From Fragum whitleyi (taxonomy: Eukaryota > Mollusca > Bivalvia > Cardiida > Cardiidae): a stretch of DNA of 64,000 nt. A model generated the notes under the pieces. It made no database searches. It saw only the letters and a program-made list of their open reading frames with translations, and was not told the DNA's origin. Each line of letters starts with the position of its first letter. Within the stretch, counting starts at the first letter, position 1. The stretch spans positions 49,053,058-49,117,057 of the forward strand of contig OX411552.1 in the NCBI GenBank assembly GCA_948146395.1. The letters are read 5' to 3'. Positions 22,454 through 38,300 of the stretch are shown one piece after another. The position numbers and the translations under genes were made by a program.

Positions 22454-25400
22454 TAAATGCAATATGCATAGATTTGTACTATTCTTTCGACTTTTTATAT
22501 CGTTACGCGCATTATTCGTGCAAAATCACTTCAAATCAACATGTTTTCGCACAAAAAGTTGTTGTTTATACTATGTGAATGGGAAGTCAAGCAAAACGGG
22601 GCCATCTGACACCTTTTCATATACTTTTTAGACGTAAATCCGACTGTTAGATCGCAATTTTGCATCTTTTTGCACATAAGTTTCGTGCTTATTTCTTTCT
22701 TTCTTTGCCCCCTTCGACTGAATCTGAAAGGAAATAACATTTTCAAAGACGTTAGACTGCAAATTGACGCAAATAATCTAATCAATCAATGGCAAGCGCA
22801 TAGTCTTATAAGTCTAGCATACGTAATCGGGACTCTCTGGGAAGGGTGGGGGGGGGGGGTCCGGCGCAAGGGTTTTTTGCTCAACTTCTGCAAAAAATTA
22901 TGATACATTTGGTTTTATAATATAAGCAAAGTTGATAAATATATTTGTGCGTGTAAAGCTGCTCTTAAAAGGAAATTATTTTTATCAAAATGCGCCATTT
23001 CGGCGAAGAAAAATCAGAAAATCGCACCCAATTATTGAAACGATAGGGGCTAATTTAAGCCAAAAATCGCTATCTGTTGTTTTTAAAAGCGACATTTTGA
23101 TTGTTGTTTGTAAATTGTGACGCGAAAGAGATATTTCTTGTTTAAAAATGCGGGTTAGATTATATTTTTGCGTTGTTTGGCCGCTTTTTAAAGCAATAAA
23201 TACTTTTTTCCGATCGAACCGGGCAAAGGGTTATCTGCTCGTATGCCTGAACCTATTCGACCAAATACCTTAAAACGTTAAGCAGCAGTCTGGTACATAT
23301 TTCTGTATGTGGATATGATATAAGAACGATAGTTAGGAGATAAAAAAGCGGTAAATAGATTCTATGAAATGTCAACGTAAGAAAAAGTAAGATCCAATTT
23401 TTATTAAGATAAGGGTTATTTTACGTCCAGATTTCTTAGAAATGGATCTTGGAACTTGAATTTGGAACTAAACTGTATCCTGTCAAGAAGACGGGATATA
23501 TCCGGGTAGAAACCGCTACTTTGATTATATCTAAACTCAAATCGGCAGCTTTCTAGGGCGGAAAACAGCGCTTTGTTGATCGGCTAGTGATAAGGGTTAT
23601 CATTACATTTACAAAAAACTATTCGACCAAATGCTATCAAACTTGCAGAAAAAAGTGTAGAATATTTATCTACAAAAGAAAATATTAATTGCAAGCAATT
23701 CTGACCATAAAAAATATAATCTGATGTCATTTTTTCAGCAGACGCGTTTAAATATGTTTAAGGATAAGGGTTATTTCCACATAAAAATACAATTTATTAC
23801 TAAAATTTTCAGGAATATCTTGCATGAAAAAAATAGTTACAGACTGTAAGACACTATGAGCAGAACATTGGGCCGATTAAGCTATCAAATGATAGCACAA
23901 CGCATGGTTCCGCACGCATATGTGTATTATTTGGCCCCAACGGCGCCAAGGATAAGGGCCTATTTTCTCCTTATCTATTTCACCGAACCCATTAATTTTT
24001 TCTATGAAAATTAACAATATTTAGTTGCGTCAGTTGATATATGATTTACGATTGATTGTTTAAAAAAATGGTCACGAGCACTAAAAAATGTCAAAAATTG
24101 CTAATTTTCGGGTAAGGATAAGGGTTATGTGTAACGGAAGTTAATTACAGGTAGAAGGAACTGATTTTCGAGTACATAACAATTTTAAAAAATATTAAGA
24201 ATAAACCACTGAAGTGAAAAAGTTATAGAAAAAGCGTCTAAATTGCACTCATATTCCACATTTTTAAAACTGAAAACATGTGTTTATAAATGCAGAGTTT
24301 CCTAACCCGACTCTTTTTCCATGTAATCTCCTAATGACCGAGTAAAGGGATATGACCATATCTCAGTACGTATATTACATAACCGGCTGAAAATTTCAAA
24401 TTTTCTCGGAATAAGATATTTCTATGATTTGATGCTTAAAGAATGAATTTAATGGACATTTTATTTTCTCTTTAGGTTACAGGGAACCATTACAATCTCC
24501 CGCCATCTGTCACATTTTGTCTAGGGAATTAACGGTGAAGTAAACAAAGATAAGGGCGGCCTCTGATTGGTCCATAATTTATCAAGATCAAATCTAATCA
24601 TTTATTTTCGAAGATTTACATTGTTTCTACAAGTCAGGTGCAAAATGGGAAAGGTGAGAGTCTATTTTAGGTCTTGAGAGGCATTTTCTAGACATCGGGG
24701 TATTTTCCGGACCCGACTGTGAAATTTGGCGGGTGGGGAGGGTTCACTTAAAGATGACGTCATTACTCATTGAAAAAACGGATCATGCCATATTTAAAAT
24801 GGTCTATTTGGATGCGCGACAGATTTTTCTTTAATTTGATATAAGGCTTGACTTCCCGTCAATTTTTGGGGATGAGCTATATAGGCTTTTGTTATAATGG
24901 CCGACAACGGGAAATGTAATAGTTCCCTGTAACCTAAATGCAATATGCATAGATTTGTACTATTCTTTCGACTTTTTATATCGTTACGCGCATTATTCGT
25001 GCAAAATCACTTCAAATCAACATGTTTTCGCACAAAAAGTTGTTGTTTATACTATGTGAATGGGAAGTCAAGCAAAACGGGGCCATCTGACACCTTTTCA
25101 TATACTTTTTAGACGTAAATCCGACTGTTAGATCGCAATTTTGCATCTTTTTGCACATAAGTTTCGTGCTTATTTCTTTCTTTCTTTGCCCCCTTCGACT
25201 GAATCTGAAAGGAAATAACATTTTCAAAGACGTTAGACTGCAAATTGACGCAAATAATCTAATCAATCAATGGCAAGCGCATAGTCTTATAAGTCTAGCA
25301 TACGTAATCGGGACTCTCTGGGAAGGGTGGGGGGGGGGTCCGGCGCAAGGGTTTTTTGCTCAACTTCTGCAAAAAATTATGATACATTTGGTTTTATAAT

Positions 25401-28400
25401 ATAAGCAAAGTTGATAAATATATTTGTGCGTGTAAAGCTGCTCTTAAAAGGAAATTATTTTTATCAAAATGCGCCATTTCGGCGAAGAAAAATCAGAAAA
25501 TCGCACCAAATTATTGAAACGATAGGGGCTAATTTAAGCCAAAAATCGCTATCTGTTGTTTTTAAAAGCGACATTTTGATTGTTGTTTGTAAATTGTGAC
25601 GCGAAAGAGATATTTCTTGTTTAAAAATGCGGGTTAGATTATATTTTTGCGTTGTTTGGCCGCTTTTTAAAGCAATAAATACTTTTTTCCGATCGAACCG
25701 GGCAAAGGGTTATCTGCTCGTATGCCTGAACCTATTCGACCAAATACCTTAAAACGTTAAGCAGCAGTCTGGTACATATTTCTGTATGTGGATATGATAT
25801 AAGAACGATAGTTAGGAGATAAAAAAGCGGTAAATAGATTCTATGAAATGTCAACGTAAGAAAAAGTAAGATCCAATTTTTATTAAGATAAGGGTTATTT
25901 TACGTCCAGATTTCTTAGAAATGGATCTTGGAACTTGAATTTGGAACTAAACTGTATCCTGTCAAGAAGACGGGATATATCCGGGTAGAAACCGCTACTT
26001 TGATTATATCTAAACTCAAATCGGCAGCTTTCTAGGGCGGAAAACAGCGCTTTGTTGATCGGCTAGTGATAAGGGTTATCATTACATTTACAAAAAACTA
26101 TTCGACCAAATGCTATCAAACTTGCAGAAAAAAGTGTAGAATATTTATCTACAAAAGAAAATATTAATTGCAAGCAATTCTGACCATAAAAAATATAATC
26201 TGATGTCATTTTTTCAGCAGACGCGTTTAAATATGTTTAAGGATAAGGGTTATTTCCACATAAAAATACAATTTATTACTAAAATTTTCAGGAATATCTT
26301 GCATGAAAAAAATAGTTACAGACTGTAAGACACTATGAGCAGAACATTGGGCCGATTAAGCTATCAAATGATAGCACAACGCATGGTTCCGCACGCATAT
26401 GTGTATTATTTGGCCCCAACGGCGCCAAGGATAAGGGCCTATTTTCTCCTTATCTATTTCACCGAACCCATTAATTTTTTCTATGAAAATTAACAATATT
26501 TAGTTGCGTCAGTTGATATATGATTTACGATTGATTGTTTAAAAAAATGGTCACGAGCACTAAAAAATGTCAAAAATTGCTAATTTTCGGGTAAGGATAA
26601 GGGTTATGTGTAACGGAAGTTAATTACAGGTAGAAGGAACTGATTTTCGAGTACATAACAATTTTAAAAAATATTAAGAATAAACCACTGAAGTGAAAAA
26701 GTTATAGGAAAAGAGTCTAAATTGCACTCATATTCCACATTTTTAAAACTGAAAACATGTGTTTATAAATGCAGAGTTTCCTAACCCGACTCTTTTTCCA
26801 TGTAATCTCCTAATGACCGAGTAAAGGGATATGACCATATCTCAGTACGTATATTACATAACCGGCTGAAAATTTCAAATTTTCTCGGAATAAGATATTT
26901 CTATGATTTGATGCTTAAAGAATGAATTAAATGGACATTTTATTTTCTCTTTAGGTTACAGGGAACCATTACAATCTCCCGCCATCTGTCACATTTTGTC
27001 TAGGGAATTAACGGTGAAGTAAACAAAGATAAGGGCGGCCTCTGATTGGTCCATAATTTATCAAGATCAAATCTAATCATTTATTTTCGAAGATTTACAT
27101 TGTTTCTACAAGTCAGGTGCAAAATGGGAAAGGTGAGAGTCTATTTTAGGTCTTGAGAGGCATTTTCTAGACATCGGGGTATTTTCCGGACCCGACTGTG
27201 AAATTTGGCGGGTGGGGAGGGTTCACTTAAAGATGACGTCATTACTCATTGAAAAAACGGATCATGCCATATTTAAAATGGTCTATTTGGATGCGCGACA
27301 GATTTTTCTTTAATTTGATATAAGGCTTGACTTCCCGTCAATTTTTGGGGATGAGCTATATAGGCTTTTGTTATAATGGCCGACAACGGGAAATGTAATA
27401 GTTCCCTGTAACCTAAATGCAATATGCATAGATTTGTACTATTCTTTCGACTTTTTATATCGTTACGCGCATTATTCGTGCAAAATCACTTCAAATCAAC
27501 ATGTTTTCGCACAAAAAGTTGTTGTTTATACTATGTGAATGGGAAGTCAAGCAAAACGGGGCCATCTGACACCTTTTCATATACTTTTTAGACGTAAATC
27601 CGACTGTTAGATCGCAATTTTGCATCTTTTTGCACATAAGTTTCGTGCTTATTTCTTTCTTTCTTTGCCCCCTTCGACTGAATCTGAAAGGAAATAACAT
27701 TTTCAAAGACGTTAGACTGCAAATTGACGCAAATAATCTAATCAATCAATGGCAAGCGCATAGTCTTATAAGTCTAGCATACGTAATCGGGACTCTCTGG
27801 GAAGGGTGGGGGGGGGGGGTCCGGCGCAAGGGTTTTTTGCTCAACTTCTGCAAAAAATTATGATACATTTGGTTTTATAATATAAGCAAAGTTGATAAAT
27901 ATATTTGTGCGTGTAAAGCTGCTCTTAAAAGGAAATTATTTTTATCAAAATGCGCCATTTCGGCGAAGAAAAATCAGAAAATCGCACCCAATTATTGAAA
28001 CGATAGGGGCTAATTTAAGCCAAAAATCGCTATCTGTTGTTTTTAAAAGCGACATTTTGATTGTTGTTTGTAAATTGTGACGCGAAAGAGATATTTCTTG
28101 TTTAAAAATGCGGGTTAGATTATATTTTTGCGTTGTTTGGCCGCTTTTTAAAGCAATAAATACTTTTTTCCGATCGAACCGGGCAAAGGGTTATCTGCTC
28201 GTATGCCTGAACCTATTCGACCAAATACCTTAAAACGTTAAGCAGCAGTCTGGTACATATTTCTGTATGTGGATATGATATAAGAACGATAGTTAGGAGA
28301 TAAAAAAGCGGTAAATAGATTCTATGAAATGTCAACGTAAGAAAAAGTAAGATCCAATTTTTATTAAGATAAGGGTTATTTTACGTCCAGATTTCTTAGA

Positions 28401-28559
28401 AATGGATCTTGGAACTTGAATTTGGAACTAAACTGTATCCTGTCAAGAAGACGGGATATATCCGGGTAGAAACCGCTACTTTGATTATATCTAAACTCAA
28501 ATCGGCAGCTTTCTAGGGCGGAAAACAGCGCTTTGTTGATCGGCTAGTGATAAGGGTTA

Positions 28560-29348
28560 CAGGGTCCAAAGAATTCAGAAAAAGGCACTCGTCCTGCAGG
28601 GCAAGTCACTTGAAAAAGTTACTCGTCCTGCTTTGAATGTCACTTGCCCTACAATTGGCAAATAGTCTTTAAAAAAAATACTCATTGCTGAAGATGTCAT
28701 TTAAGAGTGCAGACGAAACAAAAAGACAAAATCTATGACGTCAAAAATAACTTGGGAATTTCGGAGTTTAAATACCGGTAAAAAGATTCTGACAAGGGAA
28801 ATTATTTATTTTTTAACTTACGATATTGTGGATTTTTCATGTTCAATTCGATGATCGTGTCTATATACGACAAAAGAAGTGGTAGATATGAACAAATTGC
28901 GTAAAAAATCCTTTGAATTCTCGATAATTTCCATGTTTTTATGGGATCGATAAACATTTACGATCTTCGGGTATAGTTCCGCAAGAAAGAGTGAGGTCTG
29001 AGAAACCGTTATCTCCTATCATTTTCAATGTAAAATTGATCTTTGATCACTCACTTGAAATTGTAGGTCTATACCGGGTTATATCATGCCAATACCGGAA
29101 GTTTATTTTTAGAAATCAAAGTACATGACTGTCTACAGTTCGAGTTGATGCGAAGTTCTGTCACCATTTAATTTGTTTGGAGCCCCCTTTTCTGTCTTTT
29201 ATCCGTATTTACCCAGACACAAAACATTGTTATTTAGTGCCATTAATTCTTCACTCGTCTGGGCGGACGACTGACTTAGAATTTCAACTCGTCCTCCGTG
29301 ATTTCTTACTCGTAAATACGAGCGGACGAGTGGATTCTTTGGACCCTG
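28560..29348. mobile_element. CAGGG-ended 789-bp insertion in one macrosatellite unit
   Basis: The inverted ends 'cagggtccaaagaat' / 'attctttggaccctg' are flanked by GGTTA at 28555-28559 and 29349-29353; the other nine units have a single uninterrupted GGTTA there. Subterminal ACTCGTCC/GGACGAGT words are repeated at both ends. It has no transposase; the 93-codon frame at 29177-29458 runs out of the element. CAGGG ends recall hAT elements, but the 5-bp duplication is shorter than the usual 8. Confidence 0.92.
28972..29074 (+). repeat. 103-bp insert shared with 45048-45150
   Basis: It begins 'tatagttccgcaagaaagag' and ends 'gtaggtctatac'. The copy at 45048-45150 has the same length and differs at about two positions. 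Here it lies inside the CAGGG element; there it interrupts a minisatellite. Confidence 0.85.
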
Positions 29349-32300
29349 GGTTATCATTACATTTACAAAAAACTATTCGACCAAATGCTATCAAACTTGC
29401 AGAAAAAAGTGTAGAATATTTATCTACAAAAGAAAATATTAATTGCAAGCAATTCTGACCATAAAAAATATAATCTGATGTCATTTTTTCAGCAGACGCG
29501 TTTAAATATGTTTAAGGATAAGGGTTATTTCCACATAAAAATACAATTTATTACTAAAATTTTCAGGAATATCTTGCATGAAAAAAATAGTTACAGACTG
29601 TAAGACACTATGAGCAGAACATTGGGCCGATTAAGCTATCAAATGATAGCACAACGCATGGTTCCGCACGCATATGTGTATTATTTGGCCCCAACGGCGC
29701 CAAGGATAAGGGCCTATTTTCTCCTTATCTATTTCACCGAACCCATTAATTTTTTCTATGAAAATTAACAATATTTAGTTGCGTCAGTTGATATATGATT
29801 TACGATTGATTGTTTAAAAAAATGGTCACGAGCACTAAAAAATGTCAAAAATTGCTAATTTTCGGGTAAGGATAAGGGTTATGTGTAACGGAAGTTAATT
29901 ACAGGTAGAAGGAACTGATTTTCGAGTACATAACAATTTTAAAAAATATTAAGAATAAACCACTGAAGTGAAAAAGTTATAGGAAAAGAGTCTAAATTGC
30001 ACTCATATTCCACATTTTTAAAACTGAAAACATGTGTTTATAAATGCAGAGTTTCCTAACCCGACTCTTTTTCCATGTAATCTCCTAATGACCGAGTAAA
30101 GGGATATGACCATATCTCAGTACGTATATTACATAACCGGCTGAAAATTTCAAATTTTCTCGGAATAAGATATTTCTATGATTTGATGCTTAAAGAATGA
30201 ATTTAATGGACATTTTATTTTCTCTTTAATGCAATATGCATAGATTTGTACTATTCTTTCGACTTTTTATATCGTTACGCGCATTATTCGTGCAAAATCA
30301 CTTCAAATCAACATGTTTTCGCACAAAAAGTTGTTGTTTATACTATGTGAATGGGAAGTCAAGCAAAACGGGGCCATCTGACACCTTTTCATATACTTTT
30401 TAGACGTAAATCCGACTGTTAGATCGCAATTTTGCATCTTTTTGCACATAAGTTTCGTGCTTATTTCTTTCTTTCTTTGCCCCCTTCGACTGAATCTGAA
30501 AGGAAATAACATTTTCAAAGACGTTAGACTGCAAATTGACGCAAATAATCTAATCAATCAATGGCAAGCGCATAGTCTTATAAGTCTAGCATACGTAATC
30601 GGGACTCTCTGGGAAGGGTGGGGGGGGGGGGGGGGTCCGGCGCAAGGGTTTTTTGCTCAACTTCTGCAAAAAATTATGATACATTTGGTTTTATAATATA
30701 AGCAAAGTTGATAAATATATTTGTGCGTGTAAAGCTGCTCTTAAAAGGAAATTATTTTTATCAAAATGCGCCATTTCGGCGAAGAAAAATCAGAAAATCG
30801 CACCCAATTATTGAAACGATAGGGGCTAATTTAAGCCAAAAATCGCTATCTGTTGTTTTTAAAAGCGACATTTTGATTGTTGTTTGTAAATTGTGACGCG
30901 AAAGAGATATTTCTTGTTTAAAAATGCGGATTAGATTATATTTTTGCGTTGTTTGGCCGCTTTTTAAAGCAATAAATACTTTTTTCCGATCGAACCGGGC
31001 AAAGGGTTATCTGCTCGTATGCCTGAACCTATTCGACCAAATACCTTAAAACGTTAAGGAGCAGTCTGGTACATATTTCTGTATGTGGATATGATATAAG
31101 AACGATAGTTAGGAGATAAAAAAGCGGTAAATAGATTCTATGAAATGTCAACGTAAGAAAAAGTAAGATCCAATTTTTATTAAGATAAGGGTTATTTTAC
31201 GTCCAGATTTCTTAGAAATGGATCTTGGAACTTGAATTTGGAACTAAACTGTATCCTGTCAAGAAGACGGGATATATCCGGGTAGAAACCGCTACTTTGA
31301 TTATATCTAAACTCAAATCGGCAGCTTTCTAGGGCGGAAAACAGCGCTTTGTTGATCGGCTAGTGATAAGGGTTATCATTACATTTACAAAAAACTATTC
31401 GACCAAATGCTATCAAACTTGCAGAAAAAAGTGTAGAATATTTATCTACAAAAGAAAATATTAATTGCAAGCAATTCTGACCATAAAAAATATAATCTGA
31501 TGTCATTTTTTCAGCAGACGCGTTTAAATATGTTTAAGGATAAGGGTTATTTCCACATAAAAATACAATTTATTACTAAAATTTTCAGGAATATCTTGCA
31601 TGAAAAAAATAGTTACAGACTGTAAGACACTATGAGCAGAACATTGGGCCGATTAAGCTATCAAATGATAGCACAACGCATGGTTCCGCACGCATATGTG
31701 TATTATTTGGCCCCAACGGCGCCAAGGATAAGGGCCTATTTTCTCCTTATCTATTTCACCGAACCCATTAATTTTTTCTATGAAAATTAACAATATTTAG
31801 TTGCGTCAGTTGATATATGATTTACGATTGATTGTTTAAAAAAATGGTCACGAGCACTAAAAAATGTCAAAAATTGCTAATTTTCGGGTAAGGATAAGGG
31901 TTATGTGTAACGGAAGTTAATTACAGGTAGAAGGAACTGATTTTCGAGTACATAACAATTTTAAAAAATATTAAGAATAAACCACTGAAGTGAAAAAGTT
32001 ATAGGAAAAGAGTCTAAATTGCACTCATATTCCACATTTTTAAAACTGAAAACATGTGTTTATAAATGCAGAGTTTCCTAACCCGACTCTTTTTCCATGT
32101 AATCTCCTAATGACCGAGTAAAGGGATATGACCATATCTCAGTACGTATATTACATAACCGGCTGAAAATTTCAAATTTTCTCGGAATAAGATATTTCTA
32201 TGATTTGATGCTTAAAGAATGAATTTAATGGACATTTTATTTTCTCTTTAAATGCAATATGCATAGATTTGTACTATTCTTTCGACTTTTTATATCGTTA

Positions 32301-35300
32301 CGCGCATTATTCGTGCAAAATCACTTCAAATCAACATGTTTTCGCACAAAAAGTTGTTGTTTATACTATGTGAATGGGAAGTCAAGCAAAACGGGGCCAT
32401 CTGACACCTTTTCATATACTTTTTAGACGTAAATCCGACTGTTAGATCGCAATTTTGCATCTTTTTGCACATAAGTTTCGTGCTTATTTCTTTCTTTCTT
32501 TGCCCCCTTCGACTGAATCTGAAAGGAAATAACATTTTCAAAGACGTTAGACTGCAAATTGACGCAAATAATCTAATCAATCAATGGCAAGCGCATAGTC
32601 TTATAAGTCTAGCATACGTAATCGGGACTCTCTGGGAAGGGTGGGGGGGGTCCGGCGCAAGGGTTTTTTGCTCAACTTCTGCAAAAAATTATGATACATT
32701 TGGTTTTATAATATAAGCAAAGTTGATAAATATATTTGTGCGTGTAAAGCTGCTCTTAAAAGGAAATTATTTTTATCAAAATGCGCCATTTCGGCGAAGA
32801 AAAATCAGAAAATCGCACCCAATTATTGAAACGATAGGGGCTAATTTAAGCCAAAAATCGCTATCTGTTGTTTTTAAAAGCGACATTTTGATTGTTGTTT
32901 GTAAATTGTGACGCGAAAGAGATATTTCTTGTTTAAAAATGCGGGTTAGATTATATTTTTGCGTTGTTTGGCCGCTTTTTAAAGCAATAAATACTTTTTT
33001 CCGATCGAACCGGGCAAAGGGTTATCTGCTCGTATGCCTGAACCTATTCGACCAAATACCTTAAAACGTTAAGCAGCAGTCTGGTACATATTTCTGTATG
33101 TGGATATGATATAAGAACGATAGTTAGGAGATAAAAAAGCGGTAAATAGATTCTATGAAATGTCAACGTAAGAAAAAGTAAGATCCAATTTTTATTAAGA
33201 TAAGGGTTATTTTACGTCCAGATTTCTTAGAAATGGATCTTGGAACTTGAATTTGGAACTAAACTGTATCCTGTCAAGAAGACGGGATATATCCGGGTAG
33301 AAACCGCTACTTTGATTATATCTAAACTCAAATCGGCAGCTTTCTAGGGCGGAAAACAGCGCTTTGTTGATCGGCTAGTGATAAGGGTTATCATTACATT
33401 TACAAAAAACTATTCGACCAAATGCTATCAAACTTGCAGAAAAAAGTGTAGAATATTTATCTACAAAAGAAAATATTAATTGCAAGCAATTCTGACCATA
33501 AAAAATATAATCTGATGTCATTTTTTCAGCAGACGCGTTTAAATATGTTTAAGGATAAGGGTTATTTCCACATAAAAATACAATTTATTACTAAAATTTT
33601 CAGGAATATCTTGCATGAAAAAAATAGTTACAGACTGTAAGACACTATGAGCAGAACATTGGGCCGATTAAGCTATCAAATGATAGCACAACGCATGGTT
33701 CCGCACGCATATGTGTATTATTTGGCCCCAACGGCGCCAAGGATAAGGGCCTATTTTCTCCTTATCTATTTCACCGAACCCATTAATTTTTTCTATGAAA
33801 ATTAACAATATTTAGTTGCGTCAGTTGATATATGATTTACGATTGATTGTTTAAAAAAATGGTCACGAGCACTAAAAAATGTCAAAAATTGCTAATTTTC
33901 GGGTAAGGATAAGGGTTATGTGTAACGGAAGTTAATTACAGGTAGAAGGAACTGATTTTCGAGTACATAACAATTTTAAAAAATATTAAGAATAAACCAC
34001 TGAAGTGAAAAAGTTATAGGAAAAGAGTCTAAATTGCACTCATATTCCACATTTTTAAAACTGAAAACATGTGTTTATAAATGCAGAGTTTCCTAACCCG
34101 ACTCTTTTTCCATGTAATCTCCTAATGACCGAGTAAAGGGATATGACCATATCTCAGTACGTATATTACATAACCGGCTGAAAATTTCAAATTTTCTCGG
34201 AATAAGATATTTCTATGATTTGATGCTTAAAGAATGAATTTAATGGACATTTTATTTTCTCTTTAGGTTACAGGGAACCATTACAATCTCCCGCCATCTG
34301 TCACATTTTGTCTAGGGAATTAACGGTGAAGTAAACAAAGATAAGGGCGGCCTCTGATTGGTCCATAATTTATCAAGATCAAATCTAATCATTTATTTTC
34401 GAAGATTTACATTGTTTCTACAAGTCAGGTGCAAAATGGGAAAGGTGAGAGTCTATTTTAGGTCTTGAGAGGCATTTTCTAGACATCGGGGTATTTTCCG
34501 GACCCGACTGTGAAATTTGGCGGGTGGGGAGGGTTCACTTAAAGATGACGTCATTACTCATTGAAAAAACGGATCATGCCATATTTAAAATGGTCTATTT
34601 GGATGCGCGACAGATTTTTCTTTAATTTGATATAAGGCTTGACTTCCCGTCAATTTTTGGGGATGAGCTATATAGGCTTTTGTTATAATGGCCGACAACG
34701 GGAAATGTAATAGTTCCCTGTAACCTAAATGCAATATGCATAGATTTGTACTATTCTTTCGACTTTTTATATCGTTACGCGCATTATTCGTGCAAAATCA
34801 CTTCAAATCAACATGTTTTCGCACAAAAAGTTGTTGTTTATACTATGTGAATGGGAAGTCAAGCAAAACGGGGCCATCTGACACCTTTTCATATACTTTT
34901 TAGACGTAAATCCGACTGTTAGATCGCAATTTTGCATCTTTTTGCACATAAGTTTCGTGCTTATTTCTTTCTTTCTTTGCCCCCTTCGACTGAATCTGAA
35001 AGGAAATAACATTTTCAAAGACGTTAGACTGCAAATTGACGCAAATAATCTAATCAATCAATGGCAAGCGCATAGTCTTATAAGTCTAGCATACGTAATC
35101 GGGACTCTCTGTGAAGGGTGGGGGGGGGGTCCGGCGCAAGGGTTTTTTGCTCAACTTCTGCAAAAAATTATGATACATTTGGTTTTATAATATAAGCAAA
35201 GTTGATAAATATATTTGTGCGTGTAAAGCTGCTCTTAAAAGGAAATTATTTTTATCAAAATGCGCCATTTCGGCGAAGAAAAATCAGAAAATCGCACCCA

Positions 35301-38300
35301 ATTATTGAAACGATAGGGGCTAATTTAAGCCAAAAATCGCTATCTGTTGTTTTTAAAAGCGACATTTTGATTGTTGTTTGTAAATTGTGACGCGAAAGAG
35401 ATATTTCTTGTTTAAAAATGCGGGTTAGATTATATTTTTGCGTTGTTTGGCCGCTTTTTAAAGCAATAAATACTTTTTTCCGATCGAACCGGGCAAAGGG
35501 TTATCTGCTCGTATGCCTGAACCTATTCGACCAAATACCTTAAAACGTTAAGCAGCAGTCTGGTACATATTTCTGTATGTGGATATGATATAAGAACGAT
35601 AGTTAGGAGATAAAAAAGCGGTAAATAGATTCTATGAAATGTCAACGTAAGAAAAAGTAAGATCCAATTTTTATTAAGATAAGGGTTATTTTACGTCCAG
35701 ATTTCTTAGAAATGGATCTTGGAACTTGAATTTGGAACTAAACTGTATCCTGTCAAGAAGACGGGATATATCCGGGTAGAAACCGCTACTTTGATTATAT
35801 CTAAACTCAAATCGGCAGCTTTCTAGGGCGGAAAACAGCGCTTTGTTGATCGGCTAGTGATAAGGGTTATCATTACATTTACAAAAAACTATTCGACCAA
35901 ATGCTATCAAACTTGCAGAAAAAAGTGTAGAATATTTATCTACAAAAGAAAATATTAATTGCAAGCAATTCTGACCATAAAAAATATAATCTGATGTCAT
36001 TTTTTCAGCAGACGCGTTTAAATATGTTTAAGGATAAGGGTTATTTCCACATAAAAATACAATTTATTACTAAAATTTTCAGGAATATCTTGCATGAAAA
36101 AAATAGTTACAGACTGTAAGACACTATGAGCAGAACATTGGGCCGATTAAGCTATCAAATGATAGCACAACGCATGGTTCCGCACGCATATGTGTATTAT
36201 TTGGCCCCAACGGCGCCAAGGATAAGGGCCTATTTTCTCCTTATCTATTTCACCGAACCCATTAATTTTTTCTATGAAAATTAACAATATTTAGTTGCGT
36301 CAGTTGATATATGATTTACGATTGATTGTTTAAAAAAATGGTCACGAGCACTAAAAAATGTCAAAAATTGCTAATTTTCGGGTAAGGATAAGGGTTATGT
36401 GTAACGGAAGTTAATTACAGGTAGAAGGAACTGATTTTCGAGTACATAACAATTTTAAAAAATATTAAGAATAAACCACTGAAGTGAAAAAGTTATAGGA
36501 AAAGAGTCTAAATTGCACTCATATTCCACATTTTTAAAACTGAAAACATGTGTTTATAAATGCAGAGTTTCCTAACCCGACTCTTTTTCCATGTAATCTC
36601 CTAATGACCGAGTAAAGGGATATGACCATATCTCAGTACGTATATTACATAACCGGCTGAAAATTTCAAATTTTCTCGGAATAAGATATTTCTATGATTT
36701 GATGCTTAAAGAATGAATTTAATGGACATTTTATTTTCTCTTTAAATGCAATATGCATAGATTTGTACTATTCTTTCGACTTTTTATATCGTTACGCGCA
36801 TTATTCGTGCAAAATCACTTCAAATCAACATGTTTTCGCACAAAAAGTTGTTGTTTATACTATGTGAATGGGAAGTCAAGCAAAACGGGGCCATCTGACA
36901 CCTTTTCATATACTTTTTAGACGTAAATCCGACTGTTAGATCGCAATTTTGCATCTTTTTGCACATAAGTTTCGTGCTTATTTCTTTCTTTCTTTGCCCC
37001 CTTCGACTGAATCTGAAAGGAAATAACATTTTCAAAGACGTTAGACTGCAAATTGACGCAAATAATCTAATCAATCAATGGCAAGCGCATAGTCTTATAA
37101 GTCTAGCATACGTAATCGGGACTCTCTGGGAAGGGTGGGGGGGGGGGGGGTCCGGCGCAAGGGTTTTTTGCTCAACTTCTGCAAAAAATTATGATACATT
37201 TGGTTTTATAATATAAGCAAAGTTGATAAATATATTTGTGCGTGTAAAGCTGCTCTTAAAAGGAAATTATTTTTATCAAAATGCGCCATTTCGGCGAAGA
37301 AAAATCAGAAAATCGCACCCAATTACTGAAACGATAGGGGCTAATTTAAGCCAAAAATCGCTATCTGTTGTTTTTAAAAGCGACATTTTGATTGTTGTTT
37401 GTAAATTGTGACGCGAAAGAGATATTTCTTGTTTAAAAATGCGGGTTAGATTATATTTTTGCGTTGTTTGGCCGCTTTTTAAAGCAATAAATACTTTTTT
37501 CCGATCGAACCGGGCAAAGGGTTATCTGCTCGTATGCCTGAACCTATTCGACCAAATACCTTAAAACGTTAAGCAGCAGTCTGGTACATATTTCTGTATG
37601 TGGATATGATATAAGAACGATAGTTAGGAGATAAAAAAGCGGTAAATAGATTCTATGAAATGTCAACGTAAGAAAAAGTAAGATCCAATTTTTATTAAGA
37701 TAAGGGTTATTTTACGTCCAGATTTCTTAGAAATGGATCTTGGAACTTGAATTTGGAACTAAACTGTATCCTGTCAAGAAGACGGGATATATCCGGGTAG
37801 AAACCGCTACTTTGATTATATCTAAACTCAAATCGGCAGCTTTCTAGGGCGGAAAACAGCGCTTTGTTGATCGGCTAGTGATAAGGGTTATCATTACATT
37901 TACAAAAAACTATTCGACCAAATGCTATCAAACTTGCAGAAAAAAGTGTAGAATATTTATCTACAAAAGAAAATATTAATTGCAAGCAATTCTGACCATA
38001 AAAAATATAATCTGATGTCATTTTTTCAGCAGACGCGTTTAAATATGTTTAAGGATAAGGGTTATTTCCACATAAAAATACAATTTATTACTAAAATTTT
38101 CAGGAATATCTTGCATGAAAAAAATAGTTACAGACTGTAAGACACTATGAGCAGAACATTGGGCCGATTAAGCTATCAAATGATAGCACAACGCATGGTT
38201 CCGCACGCATATGTGTATTATTTGGCCCCAACGGCGCCAAGGATAAGGGCCTATTTTCTCCTTATCTATTTCACCGAACCCATTAATTTTTTCTATGAAA

